Shown one piece after another: positions 53,356 to 61,920 of a stretch of DNA of 64,000 nucleotides. Each line of letters begins with the position of its first letter. Position 1 is the first letter of the stretch. Made by a program: the position numbers and the translations under genes. The stretch is from an uncultured Polaribacter sp. (GTDB taxonomy: Bacteria > Bacteroidota > Bacteroidia > Flavobacteriales > Flavobacteriaceae), in the NCBI RefSeq assembly GCF_947497125.1, contig NZ_CANMFI010000002.1, positions 1 to 64,000 of the forward strand, written 5' to 3'. Under the pieces are notes generated by a model. The model was given only the letters and a program-made list of their open reading frames with translations, did not search any database and was not told where the DNA came from.

Positions 53356-56300
53356 ATGAAAAAATATTTTTTCTTGGCAATTTGTGCATTTCTATCTGCG
53401 AATGCCAAAGTTACTGCACAAAAAAAACTTACCAAAGTTTCTAACGAATATTTTAACGCTGTAAAATACAGAAATATTGGCCCCTTTAGAGGCGGTAGAA
53501 GTGCTGCCGTTACGGGTGTTTCTGGCAAAGCCAATCTTTTTTACATGGGTGCAACAGGCGGCGGTGTTTGGAAAACTACCGATGCAGGGAACACTTGGCA
53601 GAATATTTCCGACGGATTTTTTGGTGGTTCTGTAGGTGCTGTTGCAGTTGCAGAATCTGATAATAACGTACTTTATGTTGGTATGGGAGAAAAAACTGTA
53701 CGTGGTAATGTTTCTTCTGGAGACGGTATTTGGAAATCTGAAAATGCCGGAAAAACATGGAAATACATAGGACTTAAAAACTCAAGACACATACCAAGAA
53801 TTAGAATTCACCCAAAAAATCCAAATATTGTTTTTGCGGGTGTATTAGGAGATTTATACAAACCTACACAAGAAAGAGGAGTTTACAAATCTATTGATGG
53901 TGGCGAAAACTGGAAAAAAGTATTGTTTGCTAATGAAAATGCAGGTGTTGTCGACTTAATTATCGACCCAAACAACTCACGAATTTTATATGCAACTACC
54001 TGGAATGTTAGAAGAACACCTTACAGTTTGTCTTCTGGCGGAGATGGTTCTGCACTCTGGAAAAGTACAGATGAAGGAGAAACTTGGACAAACATCTCTA
54101 CAAACAAAGGCTTGCCTGAAGGTATTTGGGGTATTAGTGGCGTTACCGTATCGCCTGTAAATTCTGATATTGTGTATGCTTTGATAGAAAACAAAAACGG
54201 AGGTATCTACAAATCTACAGATGCTGGTAAAACCTTTAAACTCATAAATTCTGAACGTAAATTAAGACAAAGAGCTTGGTATTACACTCGTTTGTATGCA
54301 GATACACAAGATGAAGATATTTTATACGTATTAAATGTTCGCTATCACAAATCTACAGATGGTGGTAAAACGTACACCACTTACAATGCACCTCACGGAG
54401 ATCATCATGATTTATGGATTGCTCCAGAAAATAACCAAAGAATGATTATTGGTGATGATGGTGGCGCACAAATTTCTTTTGATGCTGGAGAAAATTGGAG
54501 CACCTACATGAATCAGCCAACTTCTCAATTTTATAGAGTTACCACAGACAACCATTTTCCATATAGAATTTTAGCAGCACAACAAGATAATTCTACAGTT
54601 AGAATTTCGCACAGAACAGCTGGTAGGTTTATTACAGAATCTGACTGGGAAGCAACTGCAGGTGGAGAAAGTGCTCATATAGCTGTAGATCCCTTAAATG
54701 ATGAAATCGTTTATGGTGGTAGTTATGGTGGTTTGTTAACCAGAAAAAATCATCAAACAAATGAAACACGCGCTATAAATGTTTGGCCAGATGACCCAAT
54801 GGGGCATGGTGCCGAAGATTTTAAGTACCGATTTCAATGGAATTTCCCTATTTTCTTTTCACCAAATAATAAAAAGAAATTATATGCAGCTTCTAACCAC
54901 TTGCATGTTACAGAAAACGAAGGGCAATCTTGGCGATTAATTAGTCCAGATTTAACAAGAAACGACCCAGAAACCTTAAAATCTTCTGGAGGTCCAATAA
55001 CACAAGACAATACCGGTGTAGAATACTACGGAACCATTTTTGCTGCAACAGAATCTTCTTTAGAACCAGGATTAATTTGGACAGGCTCAGACGATGGCTT
55101 GATACATATATCTAAAAATAATGGAGAAACTTGGAACAACGTTACTCCTAAAAAAATGCCAGAATGGATGCTAATCAATTGTATAGAAGTACATCCTTTC
55201 GACAAAGGTAGTGCCTATATTGTTGGTACAAAATACAAATCTGGAGATTATAAACCTTACATCTACAAAACAGAAAACTACGGAAAATCTTGGAAATTAA
55301 TCGTTTCTGGTATTGAAGAAGAAAGTTTTACAAGAGCCTTAAGAGCAGATCCAAAACAAAAAGGTTTGCTATATGCAGGAACAGAAAAAGGAATGTACAT
55401 TTCTTTTGATGATGGAGATAACTGGAACTCTTTTCAGCAAAACCTACCGATTGTACCGATTACCGATTTGGCAATTAAAAACGATAACTTAATTGTAGCA
55501 ACTCAAGGAAGATCTCTTTGGATTATAGATGATTTAACAACCATACACCAATTATCCTCAGTAACAGGAAAAGACCTGTTTTTATACAAACCAAAAGAAG
55601 CATATCAATTATCTGGCGGAAATGGACGTACTTCTAAAACCGCTGGCACAAACCATCCTGGAGGCGTTGCTGTTAATTATTTTATCAAAAAAGAAAAAGA
55701 AGTAGTTTCATTATCTTTTTATGATGCAAATGACAAGCTAATTCAAAAATTTTCTACAAAACCCAACAAAGACAAAAAAGAAAAGAGCTTGCAGGTAAAA
55801 GATGGGCACAATGTTTTCTATTGGAACATGATGTATGATGGCGCAGAATCTGTAGAAGGGATGATTCTTTGGTGGGCATCTTTAAGTGGCCCAATGGCAT
55901 TGCCAGGAAATTACAAGGTGGAATTAACTGTAAATGACACAAAAATGAGTCAGGATTTTAACATCTTAAGAAATCCAACTTCAGAGGCTACAGAAAGCGA
56001 TATGAAAGCACAATTTACTTTTATCAATGACATTAATACCAAAATGACCGAAATTCATAAAGCATTAAAAAATGTAAAGAAAGTTCGCACTCAGATTGGT
56101 TTGTTAAAAAAATCTATTTCTGATAAAGAAAAACAAAAAGACTTGCTAGATTTTGCTGATAACTTGCTAAAAAACATGACTAAAATTGAAGAAACTTTGT
56201 ACCAAACAAAATCTAAAAGTGGTCAAGATCCTTTAAACTATCCTATTCGTTTAAACAACAAACTGTCACATTTAAACTCTTTAACAAGAATGGGTAATTA

Positions 56301-56454
56301 TGCTCCTACGCAACAAGCAATTGATTTTAAAAATGAAATTATCAAAGAAATAGATGTCGAATTGGCAAAACTAAATACGTTGTTTTCAGAAGGAGTTTCT
56401 ACTTTAAATCAAAAGGTAAAAGAAAGTGATATTCAACGAATTCAGTTAAATTAG
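53356..56454 (+). CDS. secreted VPS10/BNR-repeat protein (1032 aa)
   Basis: Residues 1-22 are a signal peptide (MKKYFFLAICAFLSANAKVT, then AQ). Residues ~30-720 form sortilin-like ten-bladed propeller blades with Asp-box (BNR) motifs such as GGVWKTTDAGNTWQNI, GIWKSENAGKTWKYI, GVYKSIDGGENWKKV and GLIHISKNNGETWNNV. The C-terminal ~250 residues include YNMMYDGAE-like beta structure (FYWNMMYDGAESVEGMILWW) and a helical end. Bacteroidota have many such proteins, often labelled glycosyl hydrolase without catalytic evidence; no active-site residues can be assigned. No T9SS tail, so probably periplasmic. Single-gene unit. Confidence 0.85.
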   Translation: MKKYFFLAICAFLSANAKVTAQKKLTKVSNEYFNAVKYRNIGPFRGGRSAAVTGVSGKANLFYMGATGGGVWKTTDAGNTWQNISDGFFGGSVGAVAVAESDNNVLYVGMGEKTVRGNVSSGDGIWKSENAGKTWKYIGLKNSRHIPRIRIHPKNPNIVFAGVLGDLYKPTQERGVYKSIDGGENWKKVLFANENAGVVDLIIDPNNSRILYATTWNVRRTPYSLSSGGDGSALWKSTDEGETWTNISTNKGLPEGIWGISGVTVSPVNSDIVYALIENKNGGIYKSTDAGKTFKLINSERKLRQRAWYYTRLYADTQDEDILYVLNVRYHKSTDGGKTYTTYNAPHGDHHDLWIAPENNQRMIIGDDGGAQISFDAGENWSTYMNQPTSQFYRVTTDNHFPYRILAAQQDNSTVRISHRTAGRFITESDWEATAGGESAHIAVDPLNDEIVYGGSYGGLLTRKNHQTNETRAINVWPDDPMGHGAEDFKYRFQWNFPIFFSPNNKKKLYAASNHLHVTENEGQSWRLISPDLTRNDPETLKSSGGPITQDNTGVEYYGTIFAATESSLEPGLIWTGSDDGLIHISKNNGETWNNVTPKKMPEWMLINCIEVHPFDKGSAYIVGTKYKSGDYKPYIYKTENYGKSWKLIVSGIEEESFTRALRADPKQKGLLYAGTEKGMYISFDDGDNWNSFQQNLPIVPITDLAIKNDNLIVATQGRSLWIIDDLTTIHQLSSVTGKDLFLYKPKEAYQLSGGNGRTSKTAGTNHPGGVAVNYFIKKEKEVVSLSFYDANDKLIQKFSTKPNKDKKEKSLQVKDGHNVFYWNMMYDGAESVEGMILWWASLSGPMALPGNYKVELTVNDTKMSQDFNILRNPTSEATESDMKAQFTFINDINTKMTEIHKALKNVKKVRTQIGLLKKSISDKEKQKDLLDFADNLLKNMTKIEETLYQTKSKSGQDPLNYPIRLNNKLSHLNSLTRMGNYAPTQQAIDFKNEIIKEIDVELAKLNTLFSEGVSTLNQKVKESDIQRIQLN

Positions 56455-56486
56455 CAGTATAAAAAATGATTTGATTAGATGTTTAT

Positions 56487-56582
56487 TTTTTTCTTGGGCG
56501 TTCCCTAAAGGTCGGGCTTTTTGTTACAATCTTTTTATTCGTTCCTCTAAAAAGGATTTCTACTTCAATCCCTAACGCAAGT
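56487..56582 (+). repeat. structured interspersed intergenic repeat, copy 2
   Basis: Reads TCTTGGGCGTTCCCTAAAGG, TCGGGCTTTTTGTTACAATC, a stem ATCTTTTT...AAAAAGGAT, then CTTCAATCCCTAACGCAA. It matches copy 1 at 50796-50892 in block order and spacing, in the opposite orientation. It lies 33 nt after the BNR gene and ~110 nt before the CLC gene. Confidence 0.75.
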
Positions 56583-56628
56583 TATATTTCAATAAATAAC
56601 TACTAAATTCTAGTAATTATTATTTGTT

Positions 56629-56636
56629 TATTTTTG
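56629..56636 (+). promoter_or_regulatory. -7 type box TATTTTTG for the CLC gene
   Basis: A TAnnTTTG match 55 nt before the ATG at 56691, just after the interspersed repeat. No good TTG at the usual distance. Confidence 0.4.
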
Positions 56637-56690
56637 CGCAAAGGCAACTTCTTCAATTGATAGAAGTGACACTTTAGAAGTCTAAAATTT

Positions 56691-57995
56691 ATGAGTATTC
56701 TTAAAAAAAATCTTCTTCAATTTAAACAATATCATTTTGTATTGTTTTTATTAAAATGGATCTTTATCTGTCTATTAATCGGAGGATTAACAGGAAGTGC
56801 ATCGGCAATTTTTTTATGGACTTTAGAATGGGCTACCAATTACAGAGAGACCAATTCATTAATTATTTGGCTACTGCCAATAGCGGGTTTAATTATTGGA
56901 TTGTCTTATCATTATTTAGGTAAAAGTGTTGTAAAAGGCAATAATTTACTGCTAGACGAATACCATCATCCAACAAAAAAAATTCCTTTTAAAATGGCTC
57001 CTTTAGTCTTTTTAGGAACCATTTTAACTCATTTATTTGGCGGCTCTGCTGGTCGAGAGGGCACAGCAGTTCAAATAGGAGGCACAATCGCAGACCAGTT
57101 TACAACAGTTTTTAAACTAACACCTAAAGAGCGAAAAATAATTATAATTGCTGGAATAAGCGCTGGGTTTTCGGCAGTATTTGGCACTCCTTTAGCTGGT
57201 GCTATATTTGCTTTAGAAGTTATGGTTATCGGGCGTTTAAAATTAGATGCTATTATACCTAGTTTTTTGGCTGCAATATTTGCAAACTATTTTTGTGATG
57301 TTTGGCAAATTTCTCATCATACGCATTATTCTATTACCAAAATTATAGCGGTTACACCTACTACAATTTTTTGGTCTATACTGGCAGGTATATTATTTGG
57401 ATTGGTTAGTAGACTATTTTCTAAATCTACCCATTTATGGAGCAATTTATTTGTTAAAACAATCAAATATCCGCCTTTAAGACCTGTAATAGGTGGACTA
57501 ATTTTAGCGATAATTGTCTATTTAATTGGCACTACAAAATATATTGGTTTAGGAATACCAACAATTGAAAATGCTTTTAACGTTCAATTAAACTCTTATG
57601 ATTTTATCTTAAAATTATTATTTACCTCTTTCACTTTGGGTGCAGGTTTTAAAGGTGGCGAGGTAACTCCGCTTTTTTATATCGGCGCCACACTTGGTAA
57701 CATATTGGTTTGGTTTATCCCTATGCCAATGCCTTTGTTAGCTGGTATGGGTTTTGTTGCAGTTTTTGCAGGTGCAACCAACACACCTATTGCTTGTACT
57801 ATAATGGGTATTGAATTATTTGGCATCGAATCTGGTGTTTTTATAGCGATTGCTTGTACAACTGCATATCTTTCTTCTGGCCATTCTGGTATTTACGGTT
57901 CACAAAAAATAGGAAGCCCTAAAAATAAGTTTTTACAAGGTGAAAAAGGATTGTCTTTATCAGAAATAATTAAACACCGACATCGAAATAAGTAG
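56691..57995 (+). CDS. CLC family transporter, fluoride/proton antiporter (CLC-F) type (434 aa)
   Basis: It is a CLC fold with about ten to twelve hydrophobic helices. The selectivity motifs are not those of chloride CLCs. In place of GSGIP there is KGNNLLLDEYHHP (~83). The second motif is GSAGREGTAVQIGG (~118) with Thr where chloride CLCs have Pro. The third is GFKGGEVTPLFYIGA (~320). GNNL and GREGT are, as I recall, the hallmarks of the CLC-F group, which expels fluoride in exchange for protons. Inner membrane. Single gene. No fluoride riboswitch was recognised upstream. Its TAG stop abuts the stop of the opposing DoxX-like gene. Confidence 0.85.
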   Translation: MSILKKNLLQFKQYHFVLFLLKWIFICLLIGGLTGSASAIFLWTLEWATNYRETNSLIIWLLPIAGLIIGLSYHYLGKSVVKGNNLLLDEYHHPTKKIPFKMAPLVFLGTILTHLFGGSAGREGTAVQIGGTIADQFTTVFKLTPKERKIIIIAGISAGFSAVFGTPLAGAIFALEVMVIGRLKLDAIIPSFLAAIFANYFCDVWQISHHTHYSITKIIAVTPTTIFWSILAGILFGLVSRLFSKSTHLWSNLFVKTIKYPPLRPVIGGLILAIIVYLIGTTKYIGLGIPTIENAFNVQLNSYDFILKLLFTSFTLGAGFKGGEVTPLFYIGATLGNILVWFIPMPMPLLAGMGFVAVFAGATNTPIACTIMGIELFGIESGVFIAIACTTAYLSSGHSGIYGSQKIGSPKNKFLQGEKGLSLSEIIKHRHRNK

Positions 57996-58958
57996 TTATA
58001 GTTCTAACTCATTAACATCTATCCAATTTTTCTTTTGCACAACGGTTCCTTTGTTTAAAACTACAACTCCAGGGTTTGCTCTTATAATAGTTTTAAGAGT
58101 GGTTTGATCGCAAAACAAAAAATCAAAAGGCAACTTATATTTTTCTTTTACAAGTATTAAATCGTCTGTAAATGAAGCCGAAACACCATATACAGTATAT
58201 CCTTTTCGAATGGCTTTTGCAGCAACTTCTTTTATCAAAGGAATACCATTTTTATCTATTTTATGAACATCATTAACAATAACCAACATTACCTTTTCTT
58301 TTTCTAGTAAGATGGGTGCTAAATCTTGCTGAGCATCTTCTAGCATAAAATCGTGAACAGGCGGTATGCTTCCGTCATCAGGGAAAGACATTCCTTCAGA
58401 AATATTTTTTCCAACAGCATAGGCTCTAAAATCGATAATTGGTAAATGAGTTAAAACATGTTGTACTATAAATAAAAAAGCTCCTAAAGATAAAAACGTA
58501 ATGATTTTAGGGATAGAACCTTTAAAGAGTGGTTTTATGATAGTTACTTTAAAAATTAAAAGAAGAATCAATACTAAAAGAATAACATTTTTATAAAAAG
58601 TTTCCCATGTAGACAATTTAATCGCATCACCAAAGCAACCACAATCTGTAACTTTGTTGTAGTAGGCAGAATACCATGTTAAAAACAAGAAAACAAGCGT
58701 TAATGTAAAAAGACTCCAAACTGTAAATTTAGATTTGTAGCCAATTAAAATCATTACGCCAAGTAATATTTCTGATACAATTAATAAAATTGCAAATGGA
58801 AGTGCGTATGGTATTAAAAACTCTAAATTTAAAACACCTTCAGAAAAATATTCTTCAAACTTATATTGAGATCCTATGGGGTCTACTAATTTTACAAAAC
58901 CAGAAAAAACAAATAAGATACCTACTATAATTCTTGAAATTTGAACCAATGCTTTCAT
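57996..58958 (-). CDS. DoxX/MauE-like BT_3928 family membrane protein (320 aa)
   Basis: About four membrane helices lie in the first ~145 residues (RIIVGILFVFSGFVKLVDPI, SEILLGVMILIGY, LVFLFLTWYSAYY), with the CGCFGDAIKLS motif of MauE/DoxX-type proteins at ~105, then another helix (~150-170). Residues ~215-320 are a thioredoxin-like domain (VMLVIVNDVHKIDKNG, KYKLPFDFLFCDQTTLKTII, NPGVVVLNKGTVV) without a CxxC pair. This matches the family usually named BT_3928. It is probably an inner-membrane thiol or electron-transfer helper; the partner is unknown. It follows the DUF1599 gene by 52 nt and is likely cotranscribed with it. Confidence 0.85.
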   Translation of the reverse strand: MKALVQISRIIVGILFVFSGFVKLVDPIGSQYKFEEYFSEGVLNLEFLIPYALPFAILLIVSEILLGVMILIGYKSKFTVWSLFTLTLVFLFLTWYSAYYNKVTDCGCFGDAIKLSTWETFYKNVILLVLILLLIFKVTIIKPLFKGSIPKIITFLSLGAFLFIVQHVLTHLPIIDFRAYAVGKNISEGMSFPDDGSIPPVHDFMLEDAQQDLAPILLEKEKVMLVIVNDVHKIDKNGIPLIKEVAAKAIRKGYTVYGVSASFTDDLILVKEKYKLPFDFLFCDQTTLKTIIRANPGVVVLNKGTVVQKKNWIDVNELEL

Positions 58959-59010
58959 AACAATTACTCTTATTTTTAAAAAATTCTACTATTTTTAACC
59001 TAAGTACAAT

Positions 59011-59547
59011 TTAGCTATCTAGAAGAATCATGGCAAAAATAGCATAATTAATCATGTCTTGATAATTAGCATCAATCCCTTCAGAAACTATCGTTTTACC
59101 TTTATTATCTTCAATTTGCTTTACACGTAATAATTTTTGTAATATCAAATCTGTTAAACTAGAAACACGCATATCTCGCCAAGCCTCACCATAATCATGG
59201 TTTTTATTTAACATTAAATCTTTAGTAACTTTAATATGCTTTTTATACAACAGATCGGCTTGTTCTGTGCTTAAATCGGGGTTATCTACCACTCCTTTTT
59301 CAAGCTGAATTAATGCCATTATAGCGTAATTTATAATTCCTATAAACTCAGGTTTTTCACCTTCATCTACTTTACGCACATCGTTTTCTTGCAACTGTCT
59401 AATTCTTGTTGCTTTTATAAAAATTTGATCTGTTAAAGATGGTAGGCGTAAAATTCGCCAAGCAGCACCATAATCGGCCATTTTTTTTATGAATAAGCTA
59501 CTACATTCTTCAATTACAGCATCGTATTGTTTTAAGGTATCTTGCAT
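59011..59547 (-). CDS. DUF1599 family protein with internal duplication (178 aa)
   Basis: It consists of two similar halves. The first has KKMADYGAAWRILRLPSLTD, IKATRIRQLQ and INYAIMALIQLE; the second has NKNHDYGEAWRDMRVSSLTD, LKLLRVKQIE-like and INYAIFAMILL. The DYG.AWR and SLTD motifs define DUF1599, a mostly helical family related in look to MazG-type folds. Function unknown. In Bacteroidota it is commonly next to folP and a diadenylate cyclase gene; here it is divergent from the LOG-folP-cdaA run. Cytoplasmic. Confidence 0.88.
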   Translation of the reverse strand: MQDTLKQYDAVIEECSSLFIKKMADYGAAWRILRLPSLTDQIFIKATRIRQLQENDVRKVDEGEKPEFIGIINYAIMALIQLEKGVVDNPDLSTEQADLLYKKHIKVTKDLMLNKNHDYGEAWRDMRVSSLTDLILQKLLRVKQIEDNKGKTIVSEGIDANYQDMINYAIFAMILLDS

Positions 59548-59572
59548 TTTCTCTTGTTAAAAAGTATTTGTT

Positions 59573-59580
59573 CAAAAATA
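59573..59580 (-). promoter_or_regulatory. -7 type box TATTTTTG for the DUF1599-DoxX unit
   Basis: A TAnnTTTG match on the minus strand 25 nt before the start at 59547. TTG element not clear. Confidence 0.42.
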
Positions 59581-59636
59581 GTAAATCCCATGGCTTTTCT
59601 TTTATTTTTACAAAAGAATTTTAAAACCAAGCTTCT

Positions 59637-60218
59637 ATGAACAGAATTGTTGTTTTCTGCGGATCTAGCCTAGGCTTTAACCCAATATACAAAGAGGCCG
59701 CAATTGCCTTAGGTAATTATTTTGCAGACCACAAGATTGGCTTAGTTTACGGTGGGGCAAAAATTGGGATGATGGGTGCTATTGCCGATACTATTTTAGC
59801 CAAAAAAGGAGAAGTTATTGGTGTTATTCCTAAATTATTAGAAAAAGAAGAAGTAGTTCATACAGAAGTAGAAGAGATGATTATCTGTAAAAAGATGAGT
59901 GAAAGAAAGGTTATTATGAGCAAATTAGTAGATGGCTACATTACTCTTCCTGGTGGTTTTGGCACATTAGATGAACTTTTTGAAACCCTTACTTTAGGGC
60001 AATTATACATAGAACAAAAACCAATTGGACTTTTAAATATTAATGGTTTTTTTGATGCCATTTTATTACAATTAGACAAAATGATTGCAGAAGGTTATTT
60101 AAAACAAAGCAATAGAGATATGTTGATAGTTGCTGATAGTGTTGCTCTTTTGATGGAAAAAATGAACAACTATAGTGCTGAAAAAATTAAACCAATCATA
60201 AACAAAGTTGTCAAATAA
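59637..60218 (+). CDS. LOG family protein, TIGR00730 type (193 aa)
   Basis: It has a Rossmann-like fold with FCGSSLGFNPIYKEAAIALG at the N-terminus, GLVYGGAKIGMMGAIAD, KKMSERKVIMSKLVDGYITL and the nucleotide-binding PGGFGTLDELFETLTLGQL. LOG proteins with PGGxGTxxE are cytokinin riboside 5'-monophosphate phosphoribohydrolases in plants and pathogens; in most bacteria they act as nucleotide 5'-monophosphate nucleosidases of uncertain purpose. Cytoplasmic. The folP ATG follows its TAA by one base, so the two are cotranscribed and probably translationally coupled. Confidence 0.92.
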   Translation: MNRIVVFCGSSLGFNPIYKEAAIALGNYFADHKIGLVYGGAKIGMMGAIADTILAKKGEVIGVIPKLLEKEEVVHTEVEEMIICKKMSERKVIMSKLVDGYITLPGGFGTLDELFETLTLGQLYIEQKPIGLLNINGFFDAILLQLDKMIAEGYLKQSNRDMLIVADSVALLMEKMNNYSAEKIKPIINKVVK

Positions 60219-60219
60219 A

Positions 60220-61041
60220 ATGACTATAAATTGTAAAGGAACTTTAATAGATTTAACAAGTCCGAAGGTAATGGGTATTTTAAATATTACCCCAGATTCT
60301 TTTTTTGATGGTGGAAAATATAAAAATGAAAAGGACATTTTAAATCAAACAGAAAAAATGTTATCTGATGGTGCAACATTTATAGATGTTGGAGCCTATT
60401 CTTCTAAACCAGGAGCTCTTCAGATCACAGAAGAAACAGAGCTACAAAGAATACTACCGGTTATACACTTATTAGTTCGTAATTTTCCAGAAATAAACAT
60501 CTCTATAGATACTTTTAGAAGTAAAATTGCTAAAGAAACAGTAGCTGCTGGCGCTGCAATTATTAATGATATTTCTGGCGGACAGTTAGACAAAAACATG
60601 TTTACTACGGTTGCAAATTTACAAGTGCCCTATATTTTAATGCACATGTTAGGTACGCCGCAGAACATGCAAAAAAACCCTACTTACAAAGACGTAACTA
60701 AAGAAGTTATTACTTTTTTTGCCAATCAAATTCATAAATTACATCAACTAAAGCTAAATGATATTATTATTGATGTTGGTTTTGGATTTGGAAAAACAAC
60801 TGTTCATAATTTTGAAATGCTAAAAAATTTAGATCTTTTTAAAAGTTTAGATGCACCAATTTTAGCAGGTATTTCTAGAAAATCTATGCTGTATAAAACC
60901 CTAGATATTACTGCAAAAGAAGCCTTAAATGCAACTACGGTTGCTAACACGATAGCCCTTTTAAATGGCGCTAACATTTTAAGAGTTCATGATGTTAAAG
61001 AAGCAACAGAAGCGGTTAAAATTGTAGCTCAAATAACCTAA
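60220..61041 (+). CDS. folP: dihydropteroate synthase (273 aa)
   Basis: It condenses 6-hydroxymethyl-dihydropterin diphosphate with p-aminobenzoate in folate synthesis and is the sulfonamide target. Motifs are VMGILNITPDSFFDGG, IDVGAYSSKPGA (where many have ESTRPG), INISIDTFRSKIAKETV, IINDISGGQLD, VPYILMHMLGTPQNMQ and PILAGISRKSML. The ATG at 60220 is chosen over a TTG at 60208, which would overlap the LOG gene; the family similarity starts after the ATG (TINCKGTLIDLTSPKVM). It is followed by cdaA after ~100 nt. Confidence 0.94.
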   Translation: MTINCKGTLIDLTSPKVMGILNITPDSFFDGGKYKNEKDILNQTEKMLSDGATFIDVGAYSSKPGALQITEETELQRILPVIHLLVRNFPEINISIDTFRSKIAKETVAAGAAIINDISGGQLDKNMFTTVANLQVPYILMHMLGTPQNMQKNPTYKDVTKEVITFFANQIHKLHQLKLNDIIIDVGFGFGKTTVHNFEMLKNLDLFKSLDAPILAGISRKSMLYKTLDITAKEALNATTVANTIALLNGANILRVHDVKEATEAVKIVAQIT

Positions 61042-61141
61042 CAAGGTAAAAAATACTATTTTGGAACTAAAGCAACGATAATTTCGGCTATTGTACTCCA
61101 AATAATTTATTAGTATTTTAGCCTAAAATCATTTAATTTTC

Positions 61142-61918
61142 ATGTTAGATTTTATTGCCTTTACTTTATTAGATGTTTTAGATATCTTACTGGTTGCAAC
61201 ATTGTTATATTATACCTACAAACTACTAAAAGGAACTGTTGCCATAAATATTGTAATAGGTATTGGTCTTATCTTTTTTATTTGGAAAATTACCCAAGCC
61301 TTAAAAATGGAAATGTTAAGTAGTATTTTAGGCTATTTATTATCTGGTGGTGTTATTGCCTTAATTATTGTTTTTCAACAAGAGATTCGTAAATTTTTAT
61401 TGATGATTGGTACTACAAACTTTACTAATAACCGTGCTTTTTTTAAACAATTAAAATTTTTACAGACAGAAATAAACTCAGAAATAGAAACAGAGGTGCT
61501 TATACAAGCCTGTAAAAGTTTATCAAAAACTAAAACTGGTGTGCTAATGGTAATTGAACGCACCAATACCTTAGATTTTTTAATTAATACTGGTGACACT
61601 ATGAACGCAGCGGTAAACGAAGCTATACTAGAAAGTATCTTCTATAAAAACAGCCCGTTACATGATGGCGCAATTATAATTAGAGATAATTTTATAGTTG
61701 CTACAAGAGTTGTATTACCAATTTCTGATAGCACCAATATACCTTCTAGGTTTGGATTGAGACACAGAGCAGCAATTGGTGTCTCTGAAAAAACAGATGC
61801 TGTTTGCTTATTAGTATCAGAAGAAACAGGTGAAATTTCTTATATAAAAGAAGGAGGTTTTGAGCTGTACTCTAACTATGCAGAATTAAACGAAAAATTA
61901 AAAAAAGACCTTATGTAG
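61142..61918 (+). CDS. cdaA: diadenylate cyclase CdaA (258 aa)
   Basis: It makes the second messenger c-di-AMP from two ATP. The N-terminus has membrane helices (LLDVLDILLVATLLYYTYKL, INIVIGIGLIFFIWKIT, GGVIALIIVFQQEIRKF), the usual CdaA topology. The DAC domain follows at ~100-258 with FYKNSPLHDGAIIIRDNFIV (DGA motif ~174) and FGLRHRAAIGVSEKTDAVCL (RHR motif ~207). Length is standard for CdaA. No CdaR regulator gene is next to it, which is usual in Bacteroidota. It lies in a plus-strand run with LOG and folP. Confidence 0.94.
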   Translation: MLDFIAFTLLDVLDILLVATLLYYTYKLLKGTVAINIVIGIGLIFFIWKITQALKMEMLSSILGYLLSGGVIALIIVFQQEIRKFLLMIGTTNFTNNRAFFKQLKFLQTEINSEIETEVLIQACKSLSKTKTGVLMVIERTNTLDFLINTGDTMNAAVNEAILESIFYKNSPLHDGAIIIRDNFIVATRVVLPISDSTNIPSRFGLRHRAAIGVSEKTDAVCLLVSEETGEISYIKEGGFELYSNYAELNEKLKKDLM

Positions 61919-61920
61919 TC

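Noticed and set aside
56455..56690. Fluoride riboswitch upstream of the CLC-F gene
   Set aside because: I looked for the GGNGAUGG and CUGAUGACUCCU-like blocks and did not find them. The structured sequence there is the interspersed repeat.
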